Source: Vesta saturnalis
Lineage: Eukaryota > Arthropoda > Insecta > Coleoptera > Lampyridae
Assembly (NCBI GenBank): GCA_036346205.1
Contig: JARFJB010001987.1
Location: 1,242,001 to 1,306,000 of the forward strand
DNA length: 64,000 bases
Reading direction: 5' to 3'
Part shown: in pieces, positions 1 to 11,999 of the stretch
Layout of the letters: every line of letters begins with the position of its first letter
How positions within the stretch are numbered: position 1 is the stretch's first letter
Notes under the pieces: model-generated
The model's database searches: none
Told to the model about the DNA's origin: nothing
The model's input: the letters and a program-made list of their open reading frames with translations, nothing else
Program-made: the position numbers and the translations under genes

Positions 1-187
1 TCTGCCACACTGCATTCTAGGTGTGACTCGCACTATAGACCCTCTCCTAACGATCGCCGAACACTATCACATCACAACGTCTCGCCTAAATGTCGCTTGC
101 ATAATTGCGAATGAACTGTTTGTCCCGATCGGTTGTTAATTAAGGTTGAATAACTAAATTGTTTTGTGACATTTAAAGATAAATAAA
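1..187. other. Non-coding flank, nothing recognised
   Basis: Short stretch before the first transposon end. I see no ORF, repeat or RNA gene in it. Confidence 0.5.
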
Positions 188-1265
188 TATACAGGGTGTC
201 TCTAAAATGTCTGTACAAAATACTAGGGCAAATTCGAGACAAATATGAGGATCTGGGCTCATTTACCTTAGTCCAAAAGTAGATAGTTTCCGAAATACAG
301 GGTGTTAACGTTATTTTTTAAACTCTTGTTTTAAAACCTGTCTTAATAATAACAGGATTTGCAAGAAATTTGGTACCCAGAGGTTTTCTATGATGAGAAA
401 TCCAAATTTGATCATAGTTTTGATGTATCATCCAGAGGGTGCCACCAGGAGCCCTTTGTCTACATTTAAAGCTCCATAACTTGCCTCGGTATATCAAATT
501 TCTAGTCAGAAATTCTTATTCCCTGATATCTTTTCTTCAAAAAATGTAACATTGTAGATGTGGCTTCGAGACCGTTTCTGTGATAATCGAATTTAAATGT
601 TTCATTGCTTACTAAAATTCATCATAGCCCTCCTTCACAATTTATCCAGGCTTAGGACTAGTCCAAGAAGTTTGGAGCGTGTTTAAGGACCAACCGGATA
701 ACAACAACAGACCTTTACACTACAATATAAGAATGTAAGAATGAACTGGGAAAGAACAAGAGGAATAACATACAAAGTCAATAACAAACGACCAAAACAG
801 CAAACTTATTAAATTATAAAATGTTCAATTAAACTAAGCAAATGTTGAAAGTGACCCCCGTTTTTATGTATACAAAGATTAATTCTACGAAGAAAAGTGA
901 ACTGCACGCTATCCATCATCCCTGCATCTAACCGTAAAATGTTTACTGTTCTCTTAAAGTTCTCTTAACCGCATCCTTAGAAACGCCAAGTTGCAAACCA
1001 ATGTGTGTGGTGGTCAGACTCGGATTTTCTTCAACTCGTTCTAAAATTTCTTCCTCAGCATCTGCTGTTCTAATAGTACGATTCCGTCCATAATCAACCG
1101 TAGCAGGAGTAAAACTACCGTATGCTCCAAAATGCCTTGCAACAGCGGCAAATATTTGACGGTTTGGAACGCATCTATTAGGAAATATTTCTTGGTATAC
1201 TATGACCGATTCCCAACCATTTCCTTGGCAATAACCATAAACTAATATCTGTCGGTCATTTCTGC
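188..1265 (-). mobile_element. Internally deleted DD41D (rosa-like) Tc1/mariner element
   Basis: A terminus of the form TACAGGGTGTC begins at 190, right after a TA that fits the TA target of Tc1/mariner elements. On the minus strand, 1262-809 reads a transposase N-terminal half (the helix-turn-helix part contains NRTIRTADAEEE and VSKDAVKRTLRE). It then jumps directly to the C-terminal tail (FLRRINLCIHKNGGHFQHLL). The same tail occurs at the end of the transposase at 14587. The whole catalytic D-D-D region, roughly 200 residues, is missing. The right terminus is not visible, because the element abuts the Polinton polymerase remnant at about 1256. It is non-autonomous and dead as a transposase. 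Confidence 0.72.
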
Positions 1266-3235
1266 GTTAATGGAGGGTCCGGAAAAATTAGGTAACTATA
1301 TAGTTCTAAACGTACATGAGCTGTAGTGTAAGCGGCTATGGATACATGAATAGTTTTTTGAGAATCACCTTCACCTTCGGGTCTATCCCAATTTACAATT
1401 ACTACATCATTAATAGGTATTATGGATTGTACCTGAACCAATGAATCCGTAAAAAATCAGAAAAAGTCCTTTGGCTCAGATACAATACTGCACTGGTTTA
1501 AATTTTCGCGTTGACCAAACTTGCCCCAAAAAGAATTTAACATTAGTTTAGCCAAGTACCTTCAACCGGGATTTTTCTTAATATTCGTTTCGTCTAGTTG
1601 AATCCCCTCTTTATCGTAATATTCCATTATGTACTGACTTCTGACGTGCAATGGCTAGGCCACCCTGAACATTCCTGCTTGAGTTTCAAGAAATTATCGA
1701 TGTACCCAATAAACAATCAACCCTGTTTCGTCGCTTTATCATATGTGGTTACCTCATACTCCCATATCTCGAAAATATTTAACACTTTATAGTTTTTAGA
1801 GATAGCCTTACGCAACGCGTCCGGTACACACGTTCCAACGAAACTGCGCTCAGTTTCACTATGCCCACATTCCCGTTCATTTAGCTCTGCCCTACATAAC
1901 AAAAACATCAACTTGCCGTGCATTTTTAGGGGCAAAACAGGGTGATAGAGACTAGAGGGCGGTAGTACTCGACATTTAACTAAACCCTCCACCGTGTCTA
2001 ATGAAATGCTCTTACAATCTAAACCTACCTGGATTTTTGGATGACCCACAGGATATTGACAGTATTTATTTACATAAGGGTATAACGAGCACACGTCATA
2101 ATACATGATTTTCTCGTTAATGCCGTCACACTCACGGTTTGCTGACATTAGTTCGGCCGCCGTAAAACGCGTCTCGTGGGGTTAAAGGTTCGTCATCTTG
2201 ACAACCTAAATGCTCTCAATTCATCGTTTGCAAGCAATAGTCTTTTACAATCGCACTCACGCATTTCCATTAGATTATATCTGCGCTCGCGTAGAAATTG
2301 AGATCGTGCCACTGTTGTCGTTTCGGGCAAACATGGACGTATTTACACCTAGCTTAGGGTCAATATTGGCCTAGTTGGGGAAACATTCCTCGCAACCGTG
2401 CCAAGAGCATCCCTGAAACTCATAAACTGTTTTGACTCGACACAATAACCGTTGACCTTAACACCTTCAGGTATTCCTACATGCTGTATAGTCACTTGTT
2501 GTGAATACTCCACCAAGCGTAGCCTGTTTTGCGACTTTTGACTGTTTGTCGGCACGTCTACAGCCGCCTTTTGTAATGAGCCCTATTGTGTTCCTTTTGA
2601 AGTAAAGCCTACGAAACACCTTATTGCAGGCGCTAGCAATTGTAGTAGCCTCCTGAAACGGATGGACTTTATTTTGGGTCGTGAAGGTGGACCAGAAACT
2701 AATACAACCTTTAACAGGGATCTTAACATCCATTAGCCAGTACTTCTACATCTTAAAAAACGTAATTACTCTTGGTCGTGTGTCAATCTAAAAGTTTTTG
2801 ACGCTCTTTCGTCGACATCTGATCCGCACAATAATATTCAAGTGCAGGCAAAGGACATACGATCCGCACAGTAATATTCAAGTGCAGGCAAATGACCCTC
2901 ATAATTCTGATTTGCGAATGTGTTGAAGAGAAATGGGAAATATCCCTTGGACTCGGGGAAATCGAAAGTTTTCGGAAATGCCGAGGATGGTGATGGTATG
3001 AAATTAAGGGAATCAATAAACCTGATATCGTCGCATTGAATGGAGATTAGTTTTAGACCATTGGTGATGACTTTGGGTTTCCATCGATTATTATCAGATA
3101 GCATGTATCTGAGCACAAAACATCCATCGTACCCCTTCATGTTATGCGCAATGCAAGTAACTTTAAATTTTCGTGCTTTCTCGGTTACCGAATTTTCGCT
3201 ATCAAGTCAACAGTTTCTCATCTATATATTGTGCT
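1256..3235 (-). pseudogene. Polinton/Maverick-type protein-primed DNA polymerase B, decayed fragment
   Basis: Read on the minus strand from about 3235 down to 1256, pieces of a family-B DNA polymerase appear in the correct order but in different frames. An exonuclease-domain part (HNMKGYDGCFVLRYML, KVITNGLKLISI, RFIDSLNFIPSP, KGYFPFLFNTFANQNY) is followed by ALEYYCAD and STKERQKLLD. Then come TIASACNKVFRRLYFKRNTIG, a WHGC motif near 2390, and the palm region with YYDVCSLYPYVNKYCQYPVG. Last are KLMLNSFWGKFGQRENLN near 1520 and AAYTTAHVRLELYSYL near 1310. These are signatures of the polymerase of Polintons and adintovirus-like elements. Frameshifts near 1460, 2400 and 2530 and missing ends (no YxDTDS motif after 1256, no N-terminus) make it a pseudogene. 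No other Polinton gene adjoins it. Confidence 0.85.
2821..2892. repeat. 40-bp tandem duplication inside the polymerase B remnant
   Basis: The 32-base segment beginning GATCCGCACA at 2821-2852 recurs at 2861-2892 with one difference, giving a period of 40 bp. It duplicates the codons for the ALEYYCAD motif and shifts the frame between the two copies. This is part of how the polymerase gene decayed. Confidence 0.8.
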
Positions 3236-3239
3236 TCTA

Positions 3240-4378
3240 AGTTGATAATTTTCGGTATATTTATTAAAGATACTTTATAAACTTAAGTTTTTTCCAGATA
3301 TACATAAAGTACTCCAAAACTAAATTATCTTTATACTTTTTACTATAATGTTAATACGAGTTTCCAAACAATCACAAAAAATTCCATAGGACTCGTATAA
3401 AGTATCTTAATTATTCCCTATGAAAACTTTAATTAAAAAAACATACTGGAATAAAAAAGCTCTCTGCCCTTTTCACTATAAAGTGAATAGTTTTATATAT
3501 GTTCAAAAAAGGTGCTTTAGCGCCATCTACAAAGTAGCTTGTTTTGTTAACTAATTTTAACCAAAGATTGACAGAAGACGTATTTCAGACTCTAAAACAT
3601 AGTTTCACTAAAATCTGAAGCACATCATTTATGTTAATGTGGCTCCAGTTTTCAAAATGTTGAAAATATTCAAATCGACATCGATTTTTTGCAGAAAAAT
3701 ATCGGTCTCATTGTTAAATGCATAATCAATGTCGGTAGCAAGTGCAAATCATGTAATAATAAAAAGTTGTTACTGGGGAAGCAAAAAATAGAAATAAATA
3801 TAAGTGGAAAAACAATGTGATATGGGCAGCAGAACATTGCCAAATCTAAAGATTATTAAAATGCGAAATAGTAAATAAGATAGCTAAGGACAGTGTAGGT
3901 TAACGTATGATTATATTACAAAATTATGAATGAATGTTTAATTTTAAATAGTTGCAGTGTAAAGCAAAACTTTTTCAGGTCGGATGATTCTGGTAAATTC
4001 TTACATCCACCCAAAATGTTTCATAGTATAAAAAAATGTTAATTTCTTTGTATTGAGACATAATTCATCCCCAACGGGCTGCTCAAAAAGATGCTCCAAA
4101 GAATATTTTGTGAATATTTGGGAAACAAAATATAGCAAAAATTATGGAGACCTTATTTTAAGATAATTGTATTTTACATAATTTTTCTTTGTCCAAAAAA
4201 TAAGGTGACATTTGGATTTAAACGTCGCGCGCAAAATGAATCGCTAAAATTCTTTTCAAGTAAGTAAGTGTTTTGAGGTTGGTACTGTCCTTGACATCTG
4301 TGCCAAATCTCACGTCAAAATATTCATTAGTGTATGAGTTACGCTTGGTTGTACACATCAAATTCTACGTTTTTAACA
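3240..4378. other. AT-rich non-coding stretch
   Basis: No convincing coding frame, terminal repeat or RNA gene is visible. The last 150 bases may be the 5' part of the adjacent mariner copy, but I could not find a clean terminal inverted repeat. Confidence 0.4.
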
Positions 4379-5262
4379 ATGTCTAAATTAGTTGAGCAAA
4401 GAATTTGCATTAAATTTTGTTTGAGAAACGAATTTTCCGCTAACGATTCGTTGAGAATGGTGCAGAAGGCTTTTGGTGACAAGACTATGTCGAAAAAAAT
4501 GTTTAGTGGTGCAGAGTTCCAAGAAGGCCGAGAACGTGTCGAAGACAAAGAGCGGCCAGAACGTGTTCCGATGAAGCTCACGTGAATAAAATTAAGGATT
4601 TGGTGCTCAATAACCGTCGATTAACTTGTAGAGACCTTGCTGATAAAAACACTCAATTTGTTCGAAAAAGAGCGTCGTGTTAGCAAGTGTGAAACAATGC
4701 TTTCTGACTATCAGGACGTAATGAAACGCATCATAACTGGAGATGAGACTTGGATTTATGCACAAGACCCGGAAACAACCGACCAATCAAGCGAATATTA
4801 TGCGAAGATCAAAAAAACCGCGACAAAGGTCATGTTGACTATTTTCTTCGATCATCGTGGTTTTGTGCATTATGAGTTCCTTCCGCCGGGCCAAACTGTC
4901 AACAAGGAATGTTATTTGAGTGTTACGCATCGATTGCGTGAAGCTATTCGCAAAAAGAGTGCGGATTTATGAAAAGACAACTCTTGGTTTTACACCACAA
5001 TAATGCATCATCTCACACTGCATTTATTCTTCGTGATTTTTTTATCAAAAACTCCACCCATATCGCTCCGCAACCACCGTATTCTCCTGATTTGGCAACG
5101 TGTGACTCCATGGATATTCGATAAACTACAAAGAGCACTCCGGGACACTGTTTCGAGTCGATTGGAAACATCCAACGTGAATCAAAAAACGTTGGCATAA
5201 GTGCATTGTGTTCGGAAAGGATTACTTTGAAGGCGATGAATTGGATTTGGAAGGATAAATAA
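4379..5262 (+). pseudogene. mariner transposase (D34D), decayed
   Basis: ATG at 4379 begins a typical mariner N-terminus (KLVEQRICIKFCLRNEFS, GRERVEDKERPERV). After a frameshift near 4585 and a deletion of the second helix-turn-helix, the catalytic domain continues in other frames. It shows CETMLSDYQDVMKRIITGDE with the first catalytic Asp in TGDETWIYA, then FLPPGQTVNKE, and an HHDNAPSHTAFILRDFF stretch in a shifted frame near 4995. YSPDLATCD follows with 34 residues between the second and third Asp, as in classical mariners. The reading ends at WKDK and a TAA at 5260-5262. Several frameshifts and a stop at 4970 make it inactive. I could not identify the terminal inverted repeats. Confidence 0.88.
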
Positions 5263-5276
5263 TTTTTTTTGGATTG

Positions 5277-5280
<4 letters not shown>

Positions 5281-5337
<57 letters not shown>
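5281..5337. repeat. (TA)n microsatellite
   Basis: Uninterrupted alternating TA of 57 bases, directly after the mariner remnant. Confidence 0.97.
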
Positions 5338-5339
<2 letters not shown>

Positions 5340-5340
<1 letters not shown>

Positions 5341-6345
5341 GATACTGACGACTTATACATTTATGAGGGATAAAATAATAATTTAGTTAAACGAATATGA
5401 GGATAGGTAATATTTAATTGAATTAAATTGAAAATGTTAATAATATGATTATATGTATATTTTTATTTATTTATATTATGCACCGGACTAGCTCATATCT
5501 CAAATGGGGATAGAGTTCAGGGAATTTAGTTTGAAGTTAAAACTTTGAATCTGGAAATGTGTATATGAAATACCCTTTATATAATTATATTGAAAGTATA
5601 AAAATAATTCTGAATGTAATTTGTTATCAACGCATGCGTTGTAATGAATTTAAGTGAAATTAAAAAGCTGTCAAAGATGTGAAATGAATAATTTAGAAAA
5701 TTAATGTTTAGATCCAAAATAAAATTTAGAAAAAGAAAATAAATTAATATCTTTACAGGTGTTTACACAAATAAATATTTAAAATTCTTAACCAAAAACA
5801 TATATGTAACAAATATAAATTGCAGGAAATTTTATCAATGAATGTTCACCATAAGTAGGGTTATTAACATTTGTGACTCACATATACTGTCCTCCCGGTA
5901 GATTGATGTCTTCGGATACTCCAACTGGATGTAGGCAATGTCCACTCGATAACAGTTGTCACCATCACCCATATACTGCGAACTTGATTCTTGGTTGTCG
6001 AAGACACCAACTTCCAAACTTAAAGATGTTTTCTCCAAAATCGGCAAACTCCAACCACTTATTTTATTTCGGTAACTTTTTATTTAAATAATTTTAAAGC
6101 TTAATGAGTGATATCGTTTAAAGAAATGTTTAAATATCCAAAATTTTTGTTAATGAACACTTTTATTTTTAGCTACCGATTAAAATTTTGTTTAAAAGAA
6201 ATTGTCCGAAGAAATAAAACAACTTTGACCAAATAAAAGTGGGTTTTAATTTGGTAAAACGGAATTAATTTAAGTTGGATAACACAAAAGCAAATCTTTA
6301 CAAAATCGTGACACAAATTAACACGAACAAAAATATTTTTCGAAA
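5340..6345 (-). other. AT-rich stretch with one small unidentified ORF
   Basis: Mostly non-coding. A 70-codon minus-strand frame at 6047-5835 (contains NCYRVDIAYIQLEYPKTSIY) lies downstream of the minus-strand LTR-like repeat at 6350-6760. It could be a scrap of that element's internal region, but I recognise no domain and it may be chance. Confidence 0.3.
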
Positions 6346-6349
6346 ACGA

Positions 6350-6760
6350 CAGGTATCGGAGACCGAACTATTTATTTCAAACCGTCGATATAAAAACAAG
6401 TGCTCTCGAACGTAATCTTCGTAAAGTATAACGTCTTGACGAATTTAAATTAGGTTATGAACTTACTTTTTAACACAAATTTCACAACACTGTTTTAACC
6501 TTTTACACTTTTGAACAAATTCTAGAGAGAGTGATTTCCTGAGCGCTTGCTTTTATATGTTTCTGGTAGTTACCAAAAATTCATTTTTTACAGCCATATT
6601 GCAAAAGTAACTAGGGCTATGATTGGTGGATCTAAATTACAAATTGGACTCAAATGGAAATTTGGCCGTAACTTTCTTATACATGATCGGAATTGAAAAT
6701 TAATAACAAAAATGAAAACTACGTAAAATTTTGAACAAAAAGACACCTAACAAGCTATAA
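6350..6760 (-). repeat. LTR-like promoter repeat, copy 1 (minus orientation)
   Basis: On the minus strand this segment runs GCTTGTTAGGTGTCTTTT, AAGAAAGTTACGG, ACCAATCA, a TATA box (ACATATAAAAGC), a CTCTCTCT initiator-like region, and later an AATAAA signal. The segment at 8920-9400 on the plus strand has the same landmarks in the same order. The layout (CCAAT-like site, TATA, start region, polyadenylation signal within about 450 bp) is that of a retroelement LTR. No coding region of such an element is nearby. Confidence 0.55.
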
Positions 6761-6769
6761 TTCCTAACA

Positions 6770-8910
6770 TTAATATACGAAGTAACCTAATCTAACTTAA
6801 ATAAGCTTATAACTATTTACACTTACAAGCTATACTAAAACTAATTGCAAAAATGCAATTCTGAGAACATTTTACACTAGAATACATATCTTTTGTGTTG
6901 GAAATATTTAATTTAAAGAAAATTTTACGCTTTTGTAATATTATCTTAAATTCACCTCAGATTTAACATACTTTTGCGGTGAAAAGCGCTGTATCCTTAT
7001 AAAAACTGTGTCATATTAAGAAAGAACATCTATTATTTGCTTTAAGAGCAAAATCTAAGTCTAATAATGTGGAAAAAGTATAAAATTATGTAAAAAACCT
7101 AAAAATTATGACCTAACCAAACTTAAATCTAAAAATAAAAATAATTCATATTTAAAAATGTTTTTAACACTTGAAATGTTATGTTTAAGGTTTGTACTTC
7201 TTGTCTTTATTATTCTCACTAACTATTTGCAATGCATAATGTTATATAGTGTTGCATTGAAAAAGTTTCATCGTCTAACACTCTTTTGAAATATTTCACT
7301 ATATAAATGTACGGCACTATAAATGTCTGTATGCCATAATGTTCTAAATGTTGTTCTTATTGTGAACATAAATTTTGTCACTAATTCGCTTCCAAGAATA
7401 TGTGCGAAAAATGTTTAAACTGTCCAAACCATAACCCTTTTATGAAATTTTTGTATTTCCTGCATTCAAAAACTAATCATACATTATCCCTAACATAATC
7501 CTAACTATATAGTTCATGTTTAAACACCTGTAAAGTGTTCACTTGCCAAATTACCCTTGAAAAATTGACTTTTATTGCAATAATTGCAATACTAAAATGA
7601 CTTTACGAAAATGGTTATATTTAACATTCTTGACAATTTTGTTAGCAGCAAATTGCTTTTTATGATAAAACCAAACTAAGTAAATGATATTCAGACTAAT
7701 TTATGTCAAACAAATTTATTTTAATCACATCGTGAACCAGATTTATATAAAATAGTGTCTTGCACATGTATCGAGCTAGAAATCACCCCTTTTTATTACC
7801 CAAGTGTCATTTAAGCTGTCCGATACTTCTATTACCTCTTTCTGAACATCTCAATATATAGGAATAAGATTAATACAGGGGCGAAAGTTAACAAGCTTAT
7901 ATTCTTTATAGTGGGCAAATTTAAATAGATTGGAGAATGTATACACTGCGTTTTTATAAGTAAATTAGTAGACGAGTGAGAGAATATGGTTTTAATTTAA
8001 CGAAACAGACTTTGTGGAATTTGCACAAGTTTGTTTATTCCTAAAAAGCAATGAGCTATACCAGTAGCATGTGAGGAAAGTCAGAACGATTGATATTTGT
8101 GAGTACGATTTGTTTCGTAGAACATATTTCAGTAAATTTCACAGTTTATTCAAATTATTTAAGCAATTTAGAAACCTTACAGATATTAATTACATGAAGT
8201 AGATTAATAATGCAAGAACTATATAAACTTCAAGAAAGGGTTATGATACGAACACTGTATAGTTATAATTCACAGACAAAGTGTACAAAAAGTGCAGGAG
8301 AAGTGGTAGTGCGTTATAAACATTAACTAGAATATGAACAACATTTCTACAATAAGATATTTTATATAAAATTACATTTTGTGTATAAAATTTACATAAA
8401 TGTGTTAAAAAATATGGATTTCTGAATGGACAAAGTTTTAGACTATAGAGTAAAAATAAACAGTGTTAATGTTAAGACAGTTATAAAATCTTCATAAAGT
8501 AACATTTCAAGTGATTTGGACGTTTTAAACGCAAGTTATGAGTAAAATTGTAATAAATTAGGTTAAGTATTAATTTTAAGAATTTTGCAAATTTATAGTA
8601 TTGTTAGGATAATTTAAGCTTAAAATAAATTATAAAAGCAATTAATAGAAGGTTTCCCTCGTTTTCATAAAGAAATTTACAATGTACAAGTTATGTGAAC
8701 ATAAAGTTAGAAAAGTGGGGTTAACTATCTAAAATTCTAATATGAAAAAGGAATTTCTGCTAAAATTAAGTTATATGGTTTGAAATAAATGTATTCTGAT
8801 ACAGTTTTTCATGTAGATTACGAATATGTAATTAGTTTAGGTGTAAAATATAGAATTTCTTAGATATATGTAAAATTAGATTATAAATCGTCAAATTGAA
8901 AAGCTTCAAA
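6770..8910. other. 2.1-kb AT-rich spacer between the two inverted LTR-like arms
   Basis: No ORF above 60 codons, no transposon motif and no RNA gene is visible. The sequence is strongly AT-rich with many short A and T runs. Its only apparent structure is that it is bounded by the inverted repeat arms at 6350-6760 and 8920-9400. Confidence 0.4.
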
Positions 8911-8919
8911 GCAAAATAG

Positions 8920-9400
8920 GGCTTGTGAGGTATCTTTTTACGCGGAATTTTGCCCTGATTCCGAATCTGTTTTCAAAAAGTAAATCCGACTTATTTTAAG
9001 AAAGTTATAGCATAATTTGTATTTTAGTTAAGTTAACAATTTTGTTTAGACCAATCAGATGCTTGGATCTTTTGTGTGTATGGTACAGAAAAAGTTGAAA
9101 TTTTGGTAGCTAAGAGAAATGTATAAAAGGAATTGCTCCTGATTTCTCGCTCTCTTACTCTTACTTTTGTGCTCTTGCTTTTGAAATTTTTATGACTAAC
9201 AAGTCAAAGTGTTAATAGTGTTGGTGTTAACATGTAAGTTACAAGTTACGTTTATAGCATCGGATTTTTGAAACGCGATCAATAAAGAGTCGAGACCTCA
9301 GAAACAATTGTTTTAACCTATAACTAAATTTAAAAATTAGGTTACCGATATAAATTGTCGATTATAATAAAATTGTTTCGATTTGAATTCGTGTTCAAAT
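8920..9400 (+). repeat. LTR-like promoter repeat, copy 2 (plus orientation)
   Basis: Landmarks in order: GGGCTTGTGAGGTATCTTTT at 8922, AAGAAAGTTATAGC near 9000, ACCAATCAGATG at 9051, TATA box GTATAAAAGG at 9120, CTCGCTCTCTTAC near 9150, and AATAAAGAG near 9280. It is an inverted, diverged relative of 6350-6760. A third, weaker relative lies at about 50070-50470. Confidence 0.55.
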
Positions 9401-9479
9401 ATCGATTGATGTGTTTTTTTTTCTCTTCATGTTAATAAAATTATTCAGTTATTTGGAGTTTATGTTTATTTTCTTTGAA

Positions 9480-10560
9480 AGCGAAGCATAGTGTTAATAA
9501 ACTAAAGCGGGTGCATCCCGATAAAAAGGTTTTTGAAAGGTTACTTTAAACATTTCGTGATACAGGAAGTGTAGCTTACCCAAAACAACTAAAAGTGAAG
9601 CCTGTTACAAATGATGATGATAATGCGTTTTTGGTATTAGGTTCCGCTGTTGACAACCAAAATACTAGTACAAGAGTTATTGCAAGAGAAACAGGAATTA
9701 GTCAGCCTAGTGTGTGGAGGATCTTAAAGAAACATAAATGCCACCTTTTTCATATACAAATACATCAAGGGTTATATGGCACAGACTTTCAAAAACGTAT
9801 TGATTATTCCTTATGGCTCCTTAATCAAGTTAGTGCCAATGAAAATTTTTTTTGGAAATGTATTATTTACCGACGAGTCAACATTTCATAATAATGGAAT
9901 AGTCAATCGGCACAATTTCCATTATTACGACACCGAAAATAAACATTTATTTAGTACTGTTGATCGTCAAAATCGATGGAGTGTTAATGTGTATGGTGGA
10001 AATGTTGGCAATCATGTTATTGGTCCGTTTTTTTTCGATGGCAATTTGAATGGTCAAAAATTCCTTCGATTTTAAAGAGAGACGTTTGGGAACTTTTAGA
10101 ACGTATTCCTTTAAATATGGGACAAATATGTGGTTGCAATTAGATGGAGCACTTGCACATTTCTCACGTACTGTTAGAGAATATTTAAATAGGAAGTTTC
10201 TTGATAAGTGGATTGGGAGAGGTGGATCATTTCCTGGCCACTTAGATCTCATGAACTAACATCCATGGATTTCTTCTTTTGAGGTTATATCAAAAATGTA
10301 GTTTACAGCACACCTCCCACCGCTGCAGACGATATGAAAAGAAGAATCAGAAATGACTTTGAGATGGTCACCCATGATATGTTGCAAAACGTAAGATGTT
10401 CATTGGAAAAAAGAATAACATTGTATTCAAGAATATGGACATCATATCGAAGATTTATTGTAATTTTGTTTAATTTTTTGAGCAAATTATCACACCACAT
10501 AAATAAAATGTTAGTTTCCATTGTGTACATACTTTCTATCCTTACTCTGTGAAACTGTTG
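9480..10560 (+). pseudogene. DD41D (rosa-like) transposase, decayed
   Basis: The plus strand encodes, over several frames, HPDKKVFERLL then FRDTGSV. Next comes a helix-turn-helix with RVIARETGISQPSVWRILKK (9670-9730). The first catalytic Asp is in FTDESTFHNNGIVNRHNFHY, followed by RWSVNVYGGNVGNHVIGPFF. The second Asp is in MWLQLDGALAHFSRTVREYL (10130-10190) with KWIGRGG after it. The C-terminal part at 10260-10440 has VVYSTPPTAADDMKRRI. Frameshifts occur near 9840 and 10070, and stops near 10255 and 10280. It is closely related to the transposase at 14587-15636. I found no terminal inverted repeats. Confidence 0.85.
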
Positions 10561-10569
10561 CATTGTGTA

Positions 10570-10858
10570 GATTAAACTAAAAATTGTAATAGATTTTTTA
10601 AGGTTTCACTTTATTTTTTAAAATTGAAGCTGAACGGTTTCGCTTGGAAGAGCCAAGCGTCGTCAGAACGTTGAAAGATGACAATGTGTTGTTATGGTTA
10701 TCGAGAGTAAAGATAAGTGTACAAAAAATCTGTTGCGATTTTTATTTTATTCTACATAGTGTAGAAATAACCTTATAAACGTTTAAATTAAAGTTACTAT
10801 GATTTGAATTTGAAAATGTGTTACATTAGCCAAAAATCATTAAGAGTAGGCATTTTGG
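10570..10858. other. Non-coding spacer
   Basis: Nothing recognised between two DD41D fragments. Confidence 0.35.
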
Positions 10859-10859
10859 A

Positions 10860-11310
10860 ATTCAATAGAAGTTAGGTAGGGGGGGTCGCGGTAAAAAAAC
10901 GTCTGATTTCATATTAACAGAAAAGTGTGCAGAGCACCATCTAATTGCATCCCCATCATTTGCCTAATATTTATTGGAACGTCGTCCAACAGTTCCCAGA
11001 AATCTCGTTTTAAAAATCGTTAAATTTGCACCCATTAGATGTCTATCAAAAAAATACGGGCCAATAACTGTATTACTTTAATTCCCAACCGATTCTGATG
11101 ATCGGTTGTTTGGAACACATGGCGTTTTTTTGTATCATAATTATGACGATTAGCTAATCCATTATTATGAAAAGTAGATTCGTCCGTAAACAACACTTTA
11201 TCAAAAAAATCATCTCCGTCACTAACCTTCTCTATTACCCATAAACAAAAATCTAACCGTCTCTAAAGATCTGTTCCATTGAAACTTTGATGCATCTCGA
11301 TATGAGAATT
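10860..11310 (-). pseudogene. DD41D (rosa-like) transposase fragment
   Basis: On the minus strand, 11300-10980 reads FQWNRSLETVRFLFMGNRE, then KVLFTDESTFHNNGLANRHN with the first catalytic Asp, then VFQTTDHQNR and further homologous residues ending with the motif around IFFDRHLMGANL. It covers only the middle of the transposase. The second and third Asp blocks are absent and the frame is interrupted. Confidence 0.8.
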
Positions 11311-11389
11311 GTTTTTTTTTTCATTTTGGCTTGAACGAGTCCCCCGGGCGACAACTCGACTGCTAGTATTAGGATTCTCAACACAGTAC

Positions 11390-11815
11390 GATGAACATCT
11401 AGGTGCTAATTTAAAAAAATCCAAAGCCGTCCGCGTCTATAAAAGTATCTATAATAGTATTGAAGCATTTAATATCCCGTTTAATTTATTTTTAAGGCTT
11501 ATTTAGCTTCAGATTAAAAAGCTTTATAAAGAGAAGTTATGTGAATCAGATTATCTTTAAAAAATATGTTTACATATTTTCCTACAAAGTTGATTGTTAT
11601 TCAGATATTGAACAAATTTGAGCGAACACTTAAATTCCACTTTGGAAACTTTTTTCGCTGCTAATATACGCATCGCATCAAAAAATAGAACATAGAGCAT
11701 AATTAATCTATTATTTTAAAATCACACACACGCGTACACTCACACACGCAAACATGCAAACACGCGCGCGCGTACACACACACACACACGAATACACGCG
11801 CGCACACACCCACAT
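11390..11815 (+). repeat. Dispersed repeat A, copy 1, ending in a CA-rich microsatellite
   Basis: A roughly 300-bp unit begins with a GGTGCTAATTTAAAAAAATC region and includes GGCTTATTTAGCTT and TTTATAAAGAGAAGTTATGTG. It ends near CGCATCGCATCAA and is followed by a CA/CG-rich array (11722-11813). Two relatives exist in the window, at 12640-13240 in the same orientation and 21640-21945 inverted. No coding capacity is seen, so it is probably a non-autonomous element. Confidence 0.6.
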
Positions 11816-11999
11816 ATCATTATATAGGCAAAATTGTTAAAACTTTTATCGACTAGTCCTAATGACCGTCTCGTCAATAATGATTCACCCCGTATATGCG
11901 CTAATTTCGTTGCGAATGTGTATATAGCTGAATTTTGTGACACTGCATTGGAAATCTTGTCTCTACACATAATCTAACTTATTGCAAACGCAGTAGACC

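Noticed and set aside
5281..5360. Minus-strand frame with a long Tyr-Ile repeat
   Set aside because: It is translation of the (TA)n microsatellite.
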